From UBA4416 sp040387475 (GTDB taxonomy: Bacteria; Bacteroidota; Bacteroidia; B-17B0; Aurantibacillaceae): 64,000 nucleotides of DNA. Shown one piece after another: positions 49,513 through 60,100 of the stretch. Under the pieces are notes generated by a model, which was not told where the DNA came from, did no database searches, and saw only the letters and a program-made list of their open reading frames with translations. Both the position numbers and the translations under genes were made by a program. The DNA is taken from the NCBI GenBank assembly GCA_040387475.1, contig JAZKDT010000001.1, positions 248,001-312,000 of the forward strand, given 5' to 3'. Each line of letters opens with the position of its first letter. The first letter of the stretch is position 1.

Positions 49513-50208
49513 TTAATGTGCCGGTGGTCCTGGAACTGTTGCTGCAGGCACCGATGCTCCACCTTCCATTGACGTGATCAAATTGAAGGTGTAAATTTTC
49601 ATATCTGTAAAGGTTTTAAATACATCTTTCACATAAATGTATTTTGCTTTCGCATCTGCCTTAATAGCATAACGAGGCTTTTCTCCTTTAAACTCTTGTC
49701 CCGAACCATCGGCTTTCTCTTTGTTTCTCATGTAAATAACATTCAACTCTGTTGCTGAAATATTGATCCAGTCTTTAAGTTGGTTATTTAATGAATCCAA
49801 AGGAACGCCTTTTTGTGGCTGAAATCTTAATCTTTCTGCTTCTGATGCATCCAAATATCTTGGTAAGTCTTTTATCTCTACACCAAAACTGGATAATCCT
49901 CCGAATTTCTTTTTCTGGTCTTCGTTGAATTTCACATTATACTTTGCACTCATTTTGTCCAAAGTATTCGCTCTTGCTTCACCATTACCAACACCAAAAA
50001 AAGCACGACCGTTATTATCAACTGTAACTAATACAGTGTTTTCAGGCAATGTTTTATCAGATACAGATGAAGGTGGGTCAACGATCACAGGTTCTGCCAT
50101 ACGGAAGGATGCTGTAAGCATAAAGAAGGTAACCAATAAGAAAGCTAGATCCACCATCGGCGTCATATCTATGCTTGGTGCATGTTTTGCTGGTTTTATC
50201 TTTGGCAT
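49513..50208 (-). CDS. exbD: ExbD-family biopolymer transport protein (first copy)
   Basis: A 231-aa protein with the ExbD core 'SIDMTPMVDLAFLLVTFFML', in which Asp precedes the membrane helix and is needed for proton coupling. A long periplasmic domain contains 'LVTVDNNGRAFFGVGNGE' and 'YAIKADAKAKYIYVKDVFKTFTDMKIYTFNLI'. It is a diverged paralogue of the following gene. Tandem exbD genes are typical of Bacteroidota Ton systems and may form a mixed stator. Second in the operon after exbB. Confidence 0.92.
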   Translation of the reverse strand: MPKIKPAKHAPSIDMTPMVDLAFLLVTFFMLTASFRMAEPVIVDPPSSVSDKTLPENTVLVTVDNNGRAFFGVGNGEARANTLDKMSAKYNVKFNEDQKKKFGGLSSFGVEIKDLPRYLDASEAERLRFQPQKGVPLDSLNNQLKDWINISATELNVIYMRNKEKADGSGQEFKGEKPRYAIKADAKAKYIYVKDVFKTFTDMKIYTFNLITSMEGGASVPAATVPGPPAH

Positions 50209-50274
50209 GACTTAATTTTTATTTACTAATTAATAGATAGAATTTATAATCCGATTCCATAAAGGAATTGAAAA

Positions 50275-51078
50275 TTATTTTCCTGAAGTTTGGAACTCTT
50301 GTATGATAGAGAAACCTGCTTCGTCCATTGCATAAGTAATTTGATCTACACGGTTAGAGAAGAAGTTGTAGAAAATAATTGCTAAAGCAGAAGATAAGAT
50401 ACCTACCAAAGTGTTAACCAAGGCTTCAGAAATACCCGTTGCTAAGGCTGCTGTATCAGGAGTACCAGCAGCAGCTAATGCACCGAAGGCACGGATCATA
50501 CCTACAACCGTTCCGATCAAACCAACTAAGGTACCGATAGAAGCACAGGTAGAAATAACACTTAAGTTTTTAGATAACATTGGCAATTCTAGTGCAGTTG
50601 CTTCTTCTAATGCTTTAGAGATAGCTGCTACTTTCGCTTCTTTATCCATAGTTGGATCGTTTTGAACAAACTTATATTTCATTAAACCTTCACGAACAAC
50701 ATTTCCTAAAGATCCTTTTTGTTTATCGCAAGCTGCAAGTGCTCCATCTAAATCGCCGGCAGCTACTAAACTTTTAATTTTTGCTACAAATTTATCTGTA
50801 TTACCCGCGCCGTTTGCTTTTTGAATCGTGATCAAACGCTCAAAGAAAAAGCACAATACAGTGAATAAAGTTCCTAATAAAATAGGTACGATGAAACCTC
50901 CTTTATACATAATACCGAAGAAATTTTGCGGATGGCCTTTTTCAGGACCTTCGGCATCAAAATTACCCGGATCACCCAATACAAATTTATAAACTACGAT
51001 ACCGATCACTAAACAGATAACGATAGCAATTGCTGAAACGATTAATGGAAAACCGCCTGATGTTTTTTTGTTACTCAT
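50275..51078 (-). CDS. exbB: MotA/TolQ/ExbB proton channel family protein
   Basis: A 267-aa protein with membrane helices at ~11-33, ~58-80, and a long pair at ~165-215 ('STCASIGTLVGLIGTVVGMIRAFGALAA' and 'TGISEALVNTLVGILSSALAIIFYNFFSNRVD'), which are the conserved channel helices of the MotA/TolQ/ExbB family. The large cytoplasmic loop lies between. With ExbD it conducts protons to energise TonB. First gene of the operon, about 40 bases after a consensus promoter. Confidence 0.94.
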   Translation of the reverse strand: MSNKKTSGGFPLIVSAIAIVICLVIGIVVYKFVLGDPGNFDAEGPEKGHPQNFFGIMYKGGFIVPILLGTLFTVLCFFFERLITIQKANGAGNTDKFVAKIKSLVAAGDLDGALAACDKQKGSLGNVVREGLMKYKFVQNDPTMDKEAKVAAISKALEEATALELPMLSKNLSVISTCASIGTLVGLIGTVVGMIRAFGALAAAGTPDTAALATGISEALVNTLVGILSSALAIIFYNFFSNRVDQITYAMDEAGFSIIQEFQTSGK

Positions 51079-51120
51079 AATTGTTGTTTTTTAGTTAGTT
51101 TCTAGTTTTTAGAATGACGC

Positions 51121-51151
51121 CAAACATAATAAAAAGGTTTCTAAATAGCAA
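51121..51151 (-). promoter_or_regulatory. Consensus promoter of the exbB-tonB operon
   Basis: On the minus strand TTG (51151-51149), a 20-base spacer and TATGTTTG (51128-51121) match TTG-N19/20-TAnnTTTG, 42 bases before the exbB ATG. No Fur-like box was recognised. Confidence 0.72.
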
Positions 51152-51346
51152 TATTCTAATACTATCTTTTTGTTAATGTTTAAAACGTTTTCTTTTGATT
51201 TATTACGCGTTTTGTACTGCAAATATTGCAACTTTCGGCTAATAAAATCAGGCCACTTTGTAAGTGGTTGATTTTGGGCAATAACTGGTCGTTTTTAAAG
51301 TAATGTTGAGGTAAAACCGCCCTTTCCTGAGGTGTTTGCAGCCTTT

Positions 51347-53308
51347 TTATTTCAGATAACTAATGGCAATGATCTGTATCTTTCGCTCGCTGGCAGCATA
51401 AGGACTGTAAACCGAATTTCGTACATCTTTCACATCGTCACTTACGGTACTTACGGGTAGTTCACCTATATCTTCTGTAAAAAACTCAATGCGGCCTTCG
51501 CTTTCTACTGTGTTATCAACGTATTTAACAAATTTGCCGCCACCGTATTCCATGAAATAATTGCGTAAGCTACTGATGCGACGCTTTGCGAGGTTCACAT
51601 TATAGTCGGTACTGGCCAACGGGCTGCAATAGCCTTTCATGGTTATCTTCACTTTTTCGCCTCGCAATAATACCTGGTCGAGCAATAATGCAAACTTATC
51701 CAGATCCTGCATACCGGCATCCACGCTATCTTCAAAAAAATTCTCAACGCGGTTGGTGGCATAATCCTTTGGGTCGCCCTCTAAACCTTTGGCATACTCG
51801 GTCAGATATTTTGGTTTTAAAACCGTGTAATCCTCATAGGTTTTTTTATAGTTCTTTTTGGTAACGATCACTTTTGTTTTGGGCTCCGGTTCGTCATTGT
51901 GAAAATACAAGGTTAAAGGCACTAACACTTTCATTTGGTTAATAATTAAAGCCGTTGTATCAATTGGTTTGGGTGGTTCGCTTAAGGGTGTGATGGGAAA
52001 ACTATAGATGTCATTACAGCAATTTGGTTTATCTTCAAAGTAAGATCCTAAACGGTTAGACGAAATGTAAGCCCTGTCTTTTTTAGAATTGATGCTGTAA
52101 TAAATATCGTTATAACTGCTATTGATAGGATATCCGATATTCTGCGCATCTGTAAAATTATTGTCCTTGTACTCGGAAGTAAAAATATCAAAGTTTCCCA
52201 GGCCCTTGTGCCAGGTGCTGCTGAAATAGAGCGTTTTATTTTCTTTCACATACCATGGTGTAATATCATCTTCGATGGTATTTATTTTTTTACCGGCGTT
52301 AATGGGTATGTCAAAAGTCCCGTCTGCATTCATAAAAGCATACCAGATATCCATCGCACCTTCGCCGCCACCTCTGTCGCTCGAAAAGAACAAAACAGGT
52401 TTATCGTTTATTTCGCTTAAGCAAGGCTGTGTTGTATTACTTCCGTTCACATTAATAGGCGAAGGTAATTTTTGCAACTCCGCCCAATGCCCATCTTTAA
52501 AGTCCGATACATAAATTTCGCAACGGTATTGAGTCGCATTTAAGGCGCCACATCGTGATACAAATACTTTAGTGAAATCAGCATTAAAACTGGTGTTGGC
52601 GTTATGGATATTGCTTTTATTAAAGAGTGAATCGAGTTCCCGGGCTTTTAAAAATTTATTTGGCTTAACCGATGATTTGTGGGCTGTATATAACTTGTTA
52701 AATCCAACTCCTTCGGCGTCTTTTTTAGTTTGATCACGCAAAGATGAAAAATATAACAAACTGTCATATTCAAAAGGTGCGTACTCACTCACTCTGCTAT
52801 TCACAGCGCTATCTAAATGAATCACTTTTACGTCCACCGGATTTTTAATAATGACCTGTGCGATGTCGCAGGCGTCAAATTCCTGCTTGGCTTTTGCTGC
52901 TAATCGTGCTTTTTCTTTGTCTTTGCTGTTGCGTTGTTTTTTATAATATTTATCAAAATATTTTTTAGCCTCCTTATATTTTCCGTTTGTTTTTAATTGC
53001 ATGGCAATGTAAAACGGAACTTCTTTATACGTTTTGCCATTATCTTTTTTGTAAATTTTTTGATACCAATGTAAAGAAACATCGTTATCATAATTTAAAC
53101 GGGATGCCTCGGCAAACAATAATTGGTATTCTATTTTAGAGGAATCTATTAAAATAATCTGATTATAAATTTGTGCTGCCGAAGAATAATCTTTTCTCGA
53201 CATGGCTTCGGCGCCTTGTTTTAAAAACTGTTTAATGCTTTGCGAAAACAAACCTGATCCAGCAAAGATAAGGATGATCAATAAGGATATGTGTTTTTTA
53301 AATGGCAT
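51347..53308 (-). CDS. PorE/SprE-like OmpA-family protein with TPR and PD40 propeller
   Basis: A 653-aa protein. Signal peptide (MPFKKHISLLIILIFAGSGLFSQ), TPR hairpins (residues ~25-110), a PD40/WD40-like propeller (~150-430, 'PVLFFSSDRGGGEGAMDIWY', 'KTLYFSSTWHKGLGNFDIF', 'AYISSNRLG'), and a C-terminal OmpA-like peptidoglycan-binding domain ('KITMKGYCSPLASTDYNVNLAKRRISSLRNY'). This order is that of PorE, which ties the T9SS to peptidoglycan. The ATG at 53308 is preferred: the frame's earlier TTG (53353) lies inside the upstream porP gene. It ends the T9SS operon, 7 bases after the second PorP gene. Confidence 0.85.
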   Translation of the reverse strand: MPFKKHISLLIILIFAGSGLFSQSIKQFLKQGAEAMSRKDYSSAAQIYNQIILIDSSKIEYQLLFAEASRLNYDNDVSLHWYQKIYKKDNGKTYKEVPFYIAMQLKTNGKYKEAKKYFDKYYKKQRNSKDKEKARLAAKAKQEFDACDIAQVIIKNPVDVKVIHLDSAVNSRVSEYAPFEYDSLLYFSSLRDQTKKDAEGVGFNKLYTAHKSSVKPNKFLKARELDSLFNKSNIHNANTSFNADFTKVFVSRCGALNATQYRCEIYVSDFKDGHWAELQKLPSPINVNGSNTTQPCLSEINDKPVLFFSSDRGGGEGAMDIWYAFMNADGTFDIPINAGKKINTIEDDITPWYVKENKTLYFSSTWHKGLGNFDIFTSEYKDNNFTDAQNIGYPINSSYNDIYYSINSKKDRAYISSNRLGSYFEDKPNCCNDIYSFPITPLSEPPKPIDTTALIINQMKVLVPLTLYFHNDEPEPKTKVIVTKKNYKKTYEDYTVLKPKYLTEYAKGLEGDPKDYATNRVENFFEDSVDAGMQDLDKFALLLDQVLLRGEKVKITMKGYCSPLASTDYNVNLAKRRISSLRNYFMEYGGGKFVKYVDNTVESEGRIEFFTEDIGELPVSTVSDDVKDVRNSVYSPYAASERKIQIIAISYLK

Positions 53309-53315
53309 ATGGTTT

Positions 53316-54353
53316 TTACATGTAAATTGGACAAACGCGTGTTTTAGGAACAAAAGGAATTAGTTTTTTGAAAATGTAAGTGATATAAATTTCAAAACCA
53401 CCGCGGCGGTTGGTGGCCGCGATAAATTTACTTGTGTTTATATCGTAGCTTACACCGGCGGTTAACGTTTTTACCTGGTAACCTAGGCGAGCTATTGCAG
53501 CATCTTTTGTTCTATAGTATAACCCAACAGATACAGCCTGATTGGTTTTTTCATCCAAATGAAACCTGGCCTGCGCACCGGGAACAAACTCATTGTATTT
53601 TCCCTGGTGCGAAAAAAGCAGTTCGCCAACAATATCTGTCTTAGCTCCTAAAGGATAATTAAAACAGATATAATTATTTAGTTTGGGATCAATCTTAATA
53701 GTTGAGTTATTTTGAAAAGTTAGTTTGGGACTGGTGAAATGGTGGTAAGAAATTCCATATTGTAAAAAAGCTCTTTGTTTAATCACATATTGTATGGCTG
53801 TTCCAAAATTAAAATCGCCAAAAGTGGTTGCATTCTTTGCAAAGTTTTCGCCGGTGCTGTTGCCGGAGCTATAACTGCTGTTTTGGTATTGATCATCAAA
53901 CGTCATCCGTCCGTAATTAAAACCAACGTTTGAAATTCCCATCATAATTCCGGTAGTCCAGAGTAAGGTTGAATCTTTATTTAACTTATGAATATAAGAG
54001 CCTGATAAATACAATTGATTGGTGCCATAATACGTGTCGCCGGCTTTATCGTTATTAAACATAATACCAATGCCAAAGCAATCACTCTTCATTTTTTTGG
54101 TTTTAAAGCGCGCATCTCCTGCCAAAGAAAATGACCTGTAAGGAACAGGAACGCTACTCCATTGACTTCTGTAAATACCGTTTAACCGATAATCACCATC
54201 AAAAAAACCGGTAAAAGCGGGGTTTAGGTTAATAACCGAACCGTTATATTGAGAAAAATGAACATCCTGGCTCCATACGAATTGAGCACGCAAAACAAGA
54301 AATGCAAAAACCAGCAGTATGTAAAATGAAGAATATAGTGTCTGCCCTTTCAT
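53316..54353 (-). CDS. PorP/SprF family T9SS outer-membrane protein (copy 2)
   Basis: A 345-aa outer-membrane beta-barrel. Signal peptide (cleaved near VWSQ, residue ~29), then the family opening 'DVHFSQYNGSVINLNPAFTGFF' and 'YRSQWSSVPVPYRSFS'. Alternating amphipathic strands follow, with a Cys-containing C-terminus 'RVCPIYM'. PorP/SprF proteins help secrete or anchor specific T9SS type B substrates at the surface; SprF serves SprB. Its start directly follows the stop of a CHU_C protein (TAAATG), so the two are made together and are probably partners. Confidence 0.92.
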   Translation of the reverse strand: MKGQTLYSSFYILLVFAFLVLRAQFVWSQDVHFSQYNGSVINLNPAFTGFFDGDYRLNGIYRSQWSSVPVPYRSFSLAGDARFKTKKMKSDCFGIGIMFNNDKAGDTYYGTNQLYLSGSYIHKLNKDSTLLWTTGIMMGISNVGFNYGRMTFDDQYQNSSYSSGNSTGENFAKNATTFGDFNFGTAIQYVIKQRAFLQYGISYHHFTSPKLTFQNNSTIKIDPKLNNYICFNYPLGAKTDIVGELLFSHQGKYNEFVPGAQARFHLDEKTNQAVSVGLYYRTKDAAIARLGYQVKTLTAGVSYDINTSKFIAATNRRGGFEIYITYIFKKLIPFVPKTRVCPIYM

Positions 54354-56075
54354 TTACCGTATCAATGTTACATTTCCTTTTTTAAACACTTCTTCACTTC
54401 CTTCACTACACCTGGCTTTCACATAATATCCAAATACACCGGGATCCGAAGGACGACCTTTGTAATTACCGTCCCAGCCCTGAGTTGGGTCGTTTGTCTC
54501 AAACATTAATTCACCCCATCGATTGTATACAGCAAAATAATAGATGGCAAAATAAGGCCCACGTACTCTAAAAATATCATTATGACCATCACCGTTCGGC
54601 GTAAATGTATTAGGGATGTATAATTCGGGATTAGTGATTACATCAATAGTTTGCGCCGACAACGTGTCAATACAATTTATAGAGTTCGGGATTTGTGTAA
54701 TTAATGTTACCTGGTAACTTCCACCAGCTGTATAGTTATGACTTGGATTTTGAACAGAACTTGTTGAGCCGTCTCCAAAACTCCACGACCACACCGGATT
54801 TGTGCCGGGAGGATTTTGAACTATGCCCGCAAAATTTACCAGGTTTTCCGAACAGGGGACAGGAGTAAATGTAAATGCTCCCTGAAAAGCGTTGCTGATG
54901 GCAACAACGGTTGTTACTGTGTCATTACACGTTGGCTTGTTATTCACGTATGCAATTAAAGTTACAGAGTAACTGCCGGTACCAGGGTATGACCAGCTTG
55001 GAGTTGTTACATGAGAAGTGTCTGCGGCTGTACTCGGATCACCAAAATACCAATTGAAAGCGAGACCTGAACTACCGGTACTATTATTTTGAAAAGAGGC
55101 GGTTGTTGTGCCACAAATGGCTTGCGGCGCCTGGGCGGCGGCAACTACAACTTGCGGACAAGCTTTTACGATCAATTGAAAGTCGCGTTTGGTTTCACTT
55201 AAAAAAACACCGTTACGATATTCCTTTACCTTAATACCGATTACAAAATATCCTTGTAAATTGGGCGTTGCTGTTACCAAACCGTTAGTTGGGTTAATTT
55301 GCATAGGCACACCACCTAACATATTTGCGGTTGTATATGGCGCCTGCCAGGTAATAGTCGTAAAAGGCGGGTTTACAGGAACTGTAGGGCAGGTAGGAAC
55401 TGTGTTTGGGCAGGAGGTACCCTGTGGAGCAAAGGGCCCGATCATAGGACAGGAAGCGGTAAGCCCTTCATAGGGCATAAATAGTTCGTAAGCCAACGAG
55501 TCACCATCATAATCGATCGCTGAATCATCAAAGCTCCAGGGTTTATCCACACAAATAAATGGCGGCGGCCAAAATTTAATAACCGGATTACTGTTTGTCG
55601 TAACAACCTCCGGGCCGGGAATAGTCGCATAATAAGTTGCTCCTACGCATTCAGGATTTATAATATTTAAAATGTTTTGGTTACGGCAGCATCGCTGATA
55701 AGAAATCTGGTATCCACCGGCTAAAGGTGCTAAATTGATGGTATCAATATAAGTAGTTACTTCATAGCAAAAATCCAAAGGCGGAATCATGCAGGGATCA
55801 TTAATGGCCGGAGGTAAAGTATCCAGGCCCCGAAAAGTCATGTTTAAAGTTTGCAGTAAATTATTGTTACTATCGAAAATACCTACAGCAGCAGGGCTGT
55901 CAAAAGGCGGTACACCCACATAACAATCGCGGTAAACAGTTAAACGAATTTCATAATTATTAGAACCTAAATATTTATAGTTTAGCTCGCCTCCAACAAT
56001 ATGCGTTGCATGTGCATTAAAAAATGCAAGTAATGAGAAAACAAAAAACAAAACAGAGAGTAATCGTTTTTGCAT
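54354..56075 (-). CDS. T9SS type B protein with PKD domains and CHU_C C-terminus
   Basis: A 573-aa secreted protein with a signal peptide (cleaved near NAHA, residue ~23). The N-terminal domain of ~280 residues starts 'THIVGGELNYKYLGSNNYEIRLTVYRDCY', a pattern common at the N-terminus of gliding-associated proteins. Two PKD domains follow ('FNWYFGDPS', 'WSWSFGDGST'). The CHU_C domain (residues ~485-573) has 'LYIPNTFTPNGDGHNDIFRV', 'YNRWGELMFET' and the end 'GNVTLIR'. It probably sits on the cell surface as an adhesin or matrix protein. It is followed with no gap by porP copy 2 and preceded by porP copy 1. Confidence 0.92.
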   Translation of the reverse strand: MQKRLLSVLFFVFSLLAFFNAHATHIVGGELNYKYLGSNNYEIRLTVYRDCYVGVPPFDSPAAVGIFDSNNNLLQTLNMTFRGLDTLPPAINDPCMIPPLDFCYEVTTYIDTINLAPLAGGYQISYQRCCRNQNILNIINPECVGATYYATIPGPEVVTTNSNPVIKFWPPPFICVDKPWSFDDSAIDYDGDSLAYELFMPYEGLTASCPMIGPFAPQGTSCPNTVPTCPTVPVNPPFTTITWQAPYTTANMLGGVPMQINPTNGLVTATPNLQGYFVIGIKVKEYRNGVFLSETKRDFQLIVKACPQVVVAAAQAPQAICGTTTASFQNNSTGSSGLAFNWYFGDPSTAADTSHVTTPSWSYPGTGSYSVTLIAYVNNKPTCNDTVTTVVAISNAFQGAFTFTPVPCSENLVNFAGIVQNPPGTNPVWSWSFGDGSTSSVQNPSHNYTAGGSYQVTLITQIPNSINCIDTLSAQTIDVITNPELYIPNTFTPNGDGHNDIFRVRGPYFAIYYFAVYNRWGELMFETNDPTQGWDGNYKGRPSDPGVFGYYVKARCSEGSEEVFKKGNVTLIR

Positions 56076-56142
56076 AAACTAATGTACACAAAATACTTAT
56101 AAGCACATAATGATTTTGAAGTTATTGACTTAGAAAAATGTG

Positions 56143-57180
56143 CTACATATAGATGGGACAAACACGTGTTTTAGGAACAAATGTTTTTGGAGTGGCCCAA
56201 ATATAAATAAACGATAATTCAAAACCACCTCTGCCATTTGTTGCGCGTTTGAATTGAGAATAATTATAATCGTAGGAAAGCTGTAAACGCATGTTTTGAT
56301 GTTCCAGGCCAACTGTTGTAATAAGTGCATCTTTTAAACGGGTTAAGACACCAACGTTAAAAACGGTATTTTTTCTCGGCGAAATGGTATGATAATAGGA
56401 AAGTCCTAAAACATGCTCCCTGAATTTTTGCTGCTGTGCTCCATAATATTCAAACATGAAGGCAGATACCTGGTTGAAACTGTATTTTAGTTGAAGAGAT
56501 TCGTTGTGTTTTATTCGTAAGAGCGCACCAGGAGTATTATTAAAAGAAATATTGGGACGGTTTAAATGATGGATAGCATAACCAACAGTCGCTTTTATTT
56601 TTGGTGTGAATTTTTTTTGTAACACAGTTCCCAGCGAAACATCACCATACATTTTACTCTGCTTCGGCATATTTTCTCCATTAGATAAAGCCTGATTGTA
56701 GGCATCCCCATCCCACTGTTTATCATAGGATAATCGAGAGGAGGTAATGTTGAGGTTTGTAATACCGGCTACTAATCCAAACGAGAGTTTTAGCGTAGTA
56801 TCTTTTTTAAAAGAAAATTGTTGGCTCAAGGGAATTCGAATATCTGTAATGGTGTAACTGCCGTCTCCTGCGATATCTGTGTTCAAAATAAAGCCTATCG
56901 CTTCGTCAGTTCCTTTTATGATGGGTTTATTTAATTTTAAATCGGCGCCAAAGCTAAAGGTGTTGTATGGAACAGGAACTTGCTTCCATTGGTTGCGGTA
57001 ATTAAAGATCAAACGCCCTTCGCCATCATACATGCCTGCATTGGCTGGATTTAAATTAAGAGGAGACATTTGCCAGTTAGAAAAATGAATATCCTGGGCC
57101 TGTATATTTTTCACACACGCACATACAAATGCAAAAAGCATAATGCGATACAAACAGCTATGTGATTTTTTTGTATACAT
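56143..57180 (-). CDS. PorP/SprF family T9SS outer-membrane protein (copy 1)
   Basis: A 345-aa beta-barrel, the same length as copy 2. Family features: 'DIHFSNWQMSPLNLNPANAGMYDGEGRLIFNYRNQWKQVP', repeated barrel strands, and the C-terminus 'NGRGGFELSFIYIW...RVCPIYM', nearly the same ending as copy 2. Its ATG overlaps the stop of the 1509-aa CHU_C gene by one base (TAATG), so it is translationally coupled to that protein and is its likely secretion partner. Confidence 0.92.
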   Translation of the reverse strand: MYTKKSHSCLYRIMLFAFVCACVKNIQAQDIHFSNWQMSPLNLNPANAGMYDGEGRLIFNYRNQWKQVPVPYNTFSFGADLKLNKPIIKGTDEAIGFILNTDIAGDGSYTITDIRIPLSQQFSFKKDTTLKLSFGLVAGITNLNITSSRLSYDKQWDGDAYNQALSNGENMPKQSKMYGDVSLGTVLQKKFTPKIKATVGYAIHHLNRPNISFNNTPGALLRIKHNESLQLKYSFNQVSAFMFEYYGAQQQKFREHVLGLSYYHTISPRKNTVFNVGVLTRLKDALITTVGLEHQNMRLQLSYDYNYSQFKRATNGRGGFELSFIYIWATPKTFVPKTRVCPIYM

Positions 57181-60100
57181 TATCTCATCAACGTTATATT
57201 ACCTTTTTTAAATGATTCCTGGCCATTGTTACACTTAAAGGTCATATAGTAGCCATACACGCCCTGGTCCAGCAACTTGCCTTTAAACATGCCATCCCAA
57301 CCTTTTTTGATATCATCGGTTTCAAATAACTTTTCTCCCCAGCGGTCGTAGACTGTTAAATAAACCTCGGTCACAAAATTACTTCTGACGTATAAAACAT
57401 CGTTAGTTCCATCGTTATTTGGAGTAAAGCCTGTTGGTAAATACACCACACCCTCGTTACACTCGGAGGTAATAACGTCGATATAAATTGTTTTTAAAGT
57501 ATGCCTGCAACCATTTTGATCGGTAAAATAAACCGTGTATTCGCCTGGCCTGATTGGCGTTACAACAATACTCGTATTACTTGTTACACTGATGCCGGCA
57601 TCGGGCACAACACTAAAGGTACCTGTAGCAGATGGAAACCCATTTAACGTTACTGTTGATGATTGCCCTAATGTAAGTGTAGTGGCAGATACACTAATCG
57701 AATTGGTATTATAGGCAAAAGGAAGAATGCTAACCGTTGTTGTTAAATTACTTTTGCAGGTATCAGTACCAGTGATATTTCCAATAGTAACCGTATAAAC
57801 GGTTGTGGTTGGCGGAAAAGCAAGCGGATTTGAAACGTTAGCATTTGACAGATATTGTGCCGGTTGCCATAGATAGTAATTTCCTCCAAAAGCGGTCAGT
57901 TGCGTTGTGTCCTGTTCACACTGTAAAACCGGACTGTTTACCGATAAATTAAACCCTCCTAAGTTTAATATTTGTATGCTGGTATCTTTACAACCAAACG
58001 AATTTGTAGCAATTAACGATACCGTGTAATTGCCTACCGTTGGATAAAAATGTGAAGGGTTTTGTAATGTACTCGTATTACCAGGGCTAAAATTCCAATC
58101 CCAGTTAACAGGAGTAAGGTAGGAGGAATCGGAGAACTGAACGTTATTTCCACAGGGAGCAATCGTATAATTGAAAGCAGACGTGATTTTTGGATTCACG
58201 GTTATGGAAGTGGTAAGCGTTTTTATACAAACCTTTCCATATAAACTATTTTGCGTGATGGATACGGTGTAAATAGTTGTTACCGTAGGAAAACAGGTGG
58301 TAGAAGCAGATGTAGGACTTGATAATCCGCTTGCCGGTTGCCAGCTATACGCATTTCCTCCGGTTGCCATCAAGGTGGCTTTTTCTTCGTAACATGTAAT
58401 TTGAGAAGGAACAATGGATACAGAATCTACAGGTACAATCACAGGTTTCACAATCGTATCCGAACATCCTGCGGCTGTTATTGAAATGAGTTGTATAGAG
58501 TAGGTGCCCGCGGCGCTGAATACATGAGTTGGATTTTGAGTGGTTGAAAAAGGCGTGTTCGAAATAGTGGATGTAGAATAAGACCAGTCGTATGCACTTG
58601 TAGACGGAGTAGTTTGGTTAATGAAATTAATACTGTTTGAACACGAATCAATATTTAAAGTAAAGTTGGCAACGGGTTTAGGGCTTACCAAAACCTGTGT
58701 GGTTAATGTTTTCGAACACACATAGCCTGGTGTATTATTATCTATTTGTACCGTGTAAATAGTAGTAGCTGTTGGATTAATAGCTGGATTTGGACTTAAG
58801 CTGTTACTCACGGTTGCCGACGGTTGCCAGGTATAACTGGTTCCGCCCTGGGCGTACAGATAACCCGTTTCGCCACCACAAAGTGTTGCAGAGTTAACGG
58901 TAGTTGAAAAATTAAACACACTGATGGTATCTGTTAACTTATTCACGCATCCCTGCGCTGATGTTACTGTAAGGGAAACTGTAAAAGTACCATTGGTGGC
59001 GTAAGTATGGGATGGTGCTGTTAAAGTGGACGAGGTTCCGTCACCCCAGTTCCATACATATGGATTAGAGCCTAAATTTCCTGTGCTGTTATTGGAAGTG
59101 GTAATTGTATTTGAACACAAGGATGACGTACTTGTAAAGGCGGCTACAGGGTTAGGATAAACTGTAATCGTAACGGTAGCGGTGTCATACAGGTTGTTGC
59201 AAATAGATGTTTTTACATACAGGTTCGCCGTGTATGTCCCTGCGGCCGTAAATGTTTTAACGGGGTTAAAAACAACAGAGGTTGTATCATTGGATCCAAA
59301 ATCCCAAAGATATTGATGATCAGGCGTGCTGTTATTTGTAAAGTTAACAGTTAGTGGTACGCAGCCTGATATGGTATTGGTAGCAATACTTGCAATAGCA
59401 GAATTTAACTGGAAATCGATTTTAAAGACACCGTTGTTGCAATTTCCGGAGTGGTTAACGTTGCTTCCTGTGTTTGGCCAGGCGCCGGGAGTAACCGGAA
59501 AGTCATCATTATTAGTGCAACCGGCGCAAACAGATTGATAGATGATCCCATTCTTATCAAACCGGCTGGTTCCTCCATCTACGTGCTCGTGACTTAAAGC
59601 TCCCCCAAAATAACTACCAAATAAAATATTGCTCATGTTTGGGGCTAATACCATCAGATAAAAATTGTAAGCATCCGTAGAGGATTGTATTGCATTAGGC
59701 GTAAGGGGCATTCCTAAGGTTGGCGTTAAAAAAATAATGTTTCCTCCCCAACCTGATAAGTAGATGTTTCCGGCACAGTCTACTGAAAACGCCGATGGAG
59801 AAATATTAATGGTTCCATTTCCATTCCCAAACACGGTAGATGCTAACAGCGTATTTAATTGAGGGTTTAATTTTTGAATGAATTGCTTGCTGTTGGCGTT
59901 AGAATACACTCCGGCCGTAACCGGCATGTTTCCTAATGATTGTCCGTAAATATATACATCCTGCTGATCATCCAACTGCACAAAATAACTCTGATCGTAG
60001 CTGTTAGTGCCAATGTAAGTGGCATGCATAATAGCGGATCCGTTTTGTTTGATTTTGCAAAGATATCCGTCACATTTGCCTGCGCCGTATGTTGTTTTAT

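Noticed and set aside
51250..51270. Hairpin CCACTT/AAGTGG between the PorE-like gene and exbB
   Set aside because: Short stem with no proper T-run in either direction, 80 bases from the gene end; too weak to call a terminator.
53309..53353. TTG start for the PorE-like gene
   Set aside because: It lies within the coding end of the porP gene and adds 15 residues before an otherwise perfect signal peptide.
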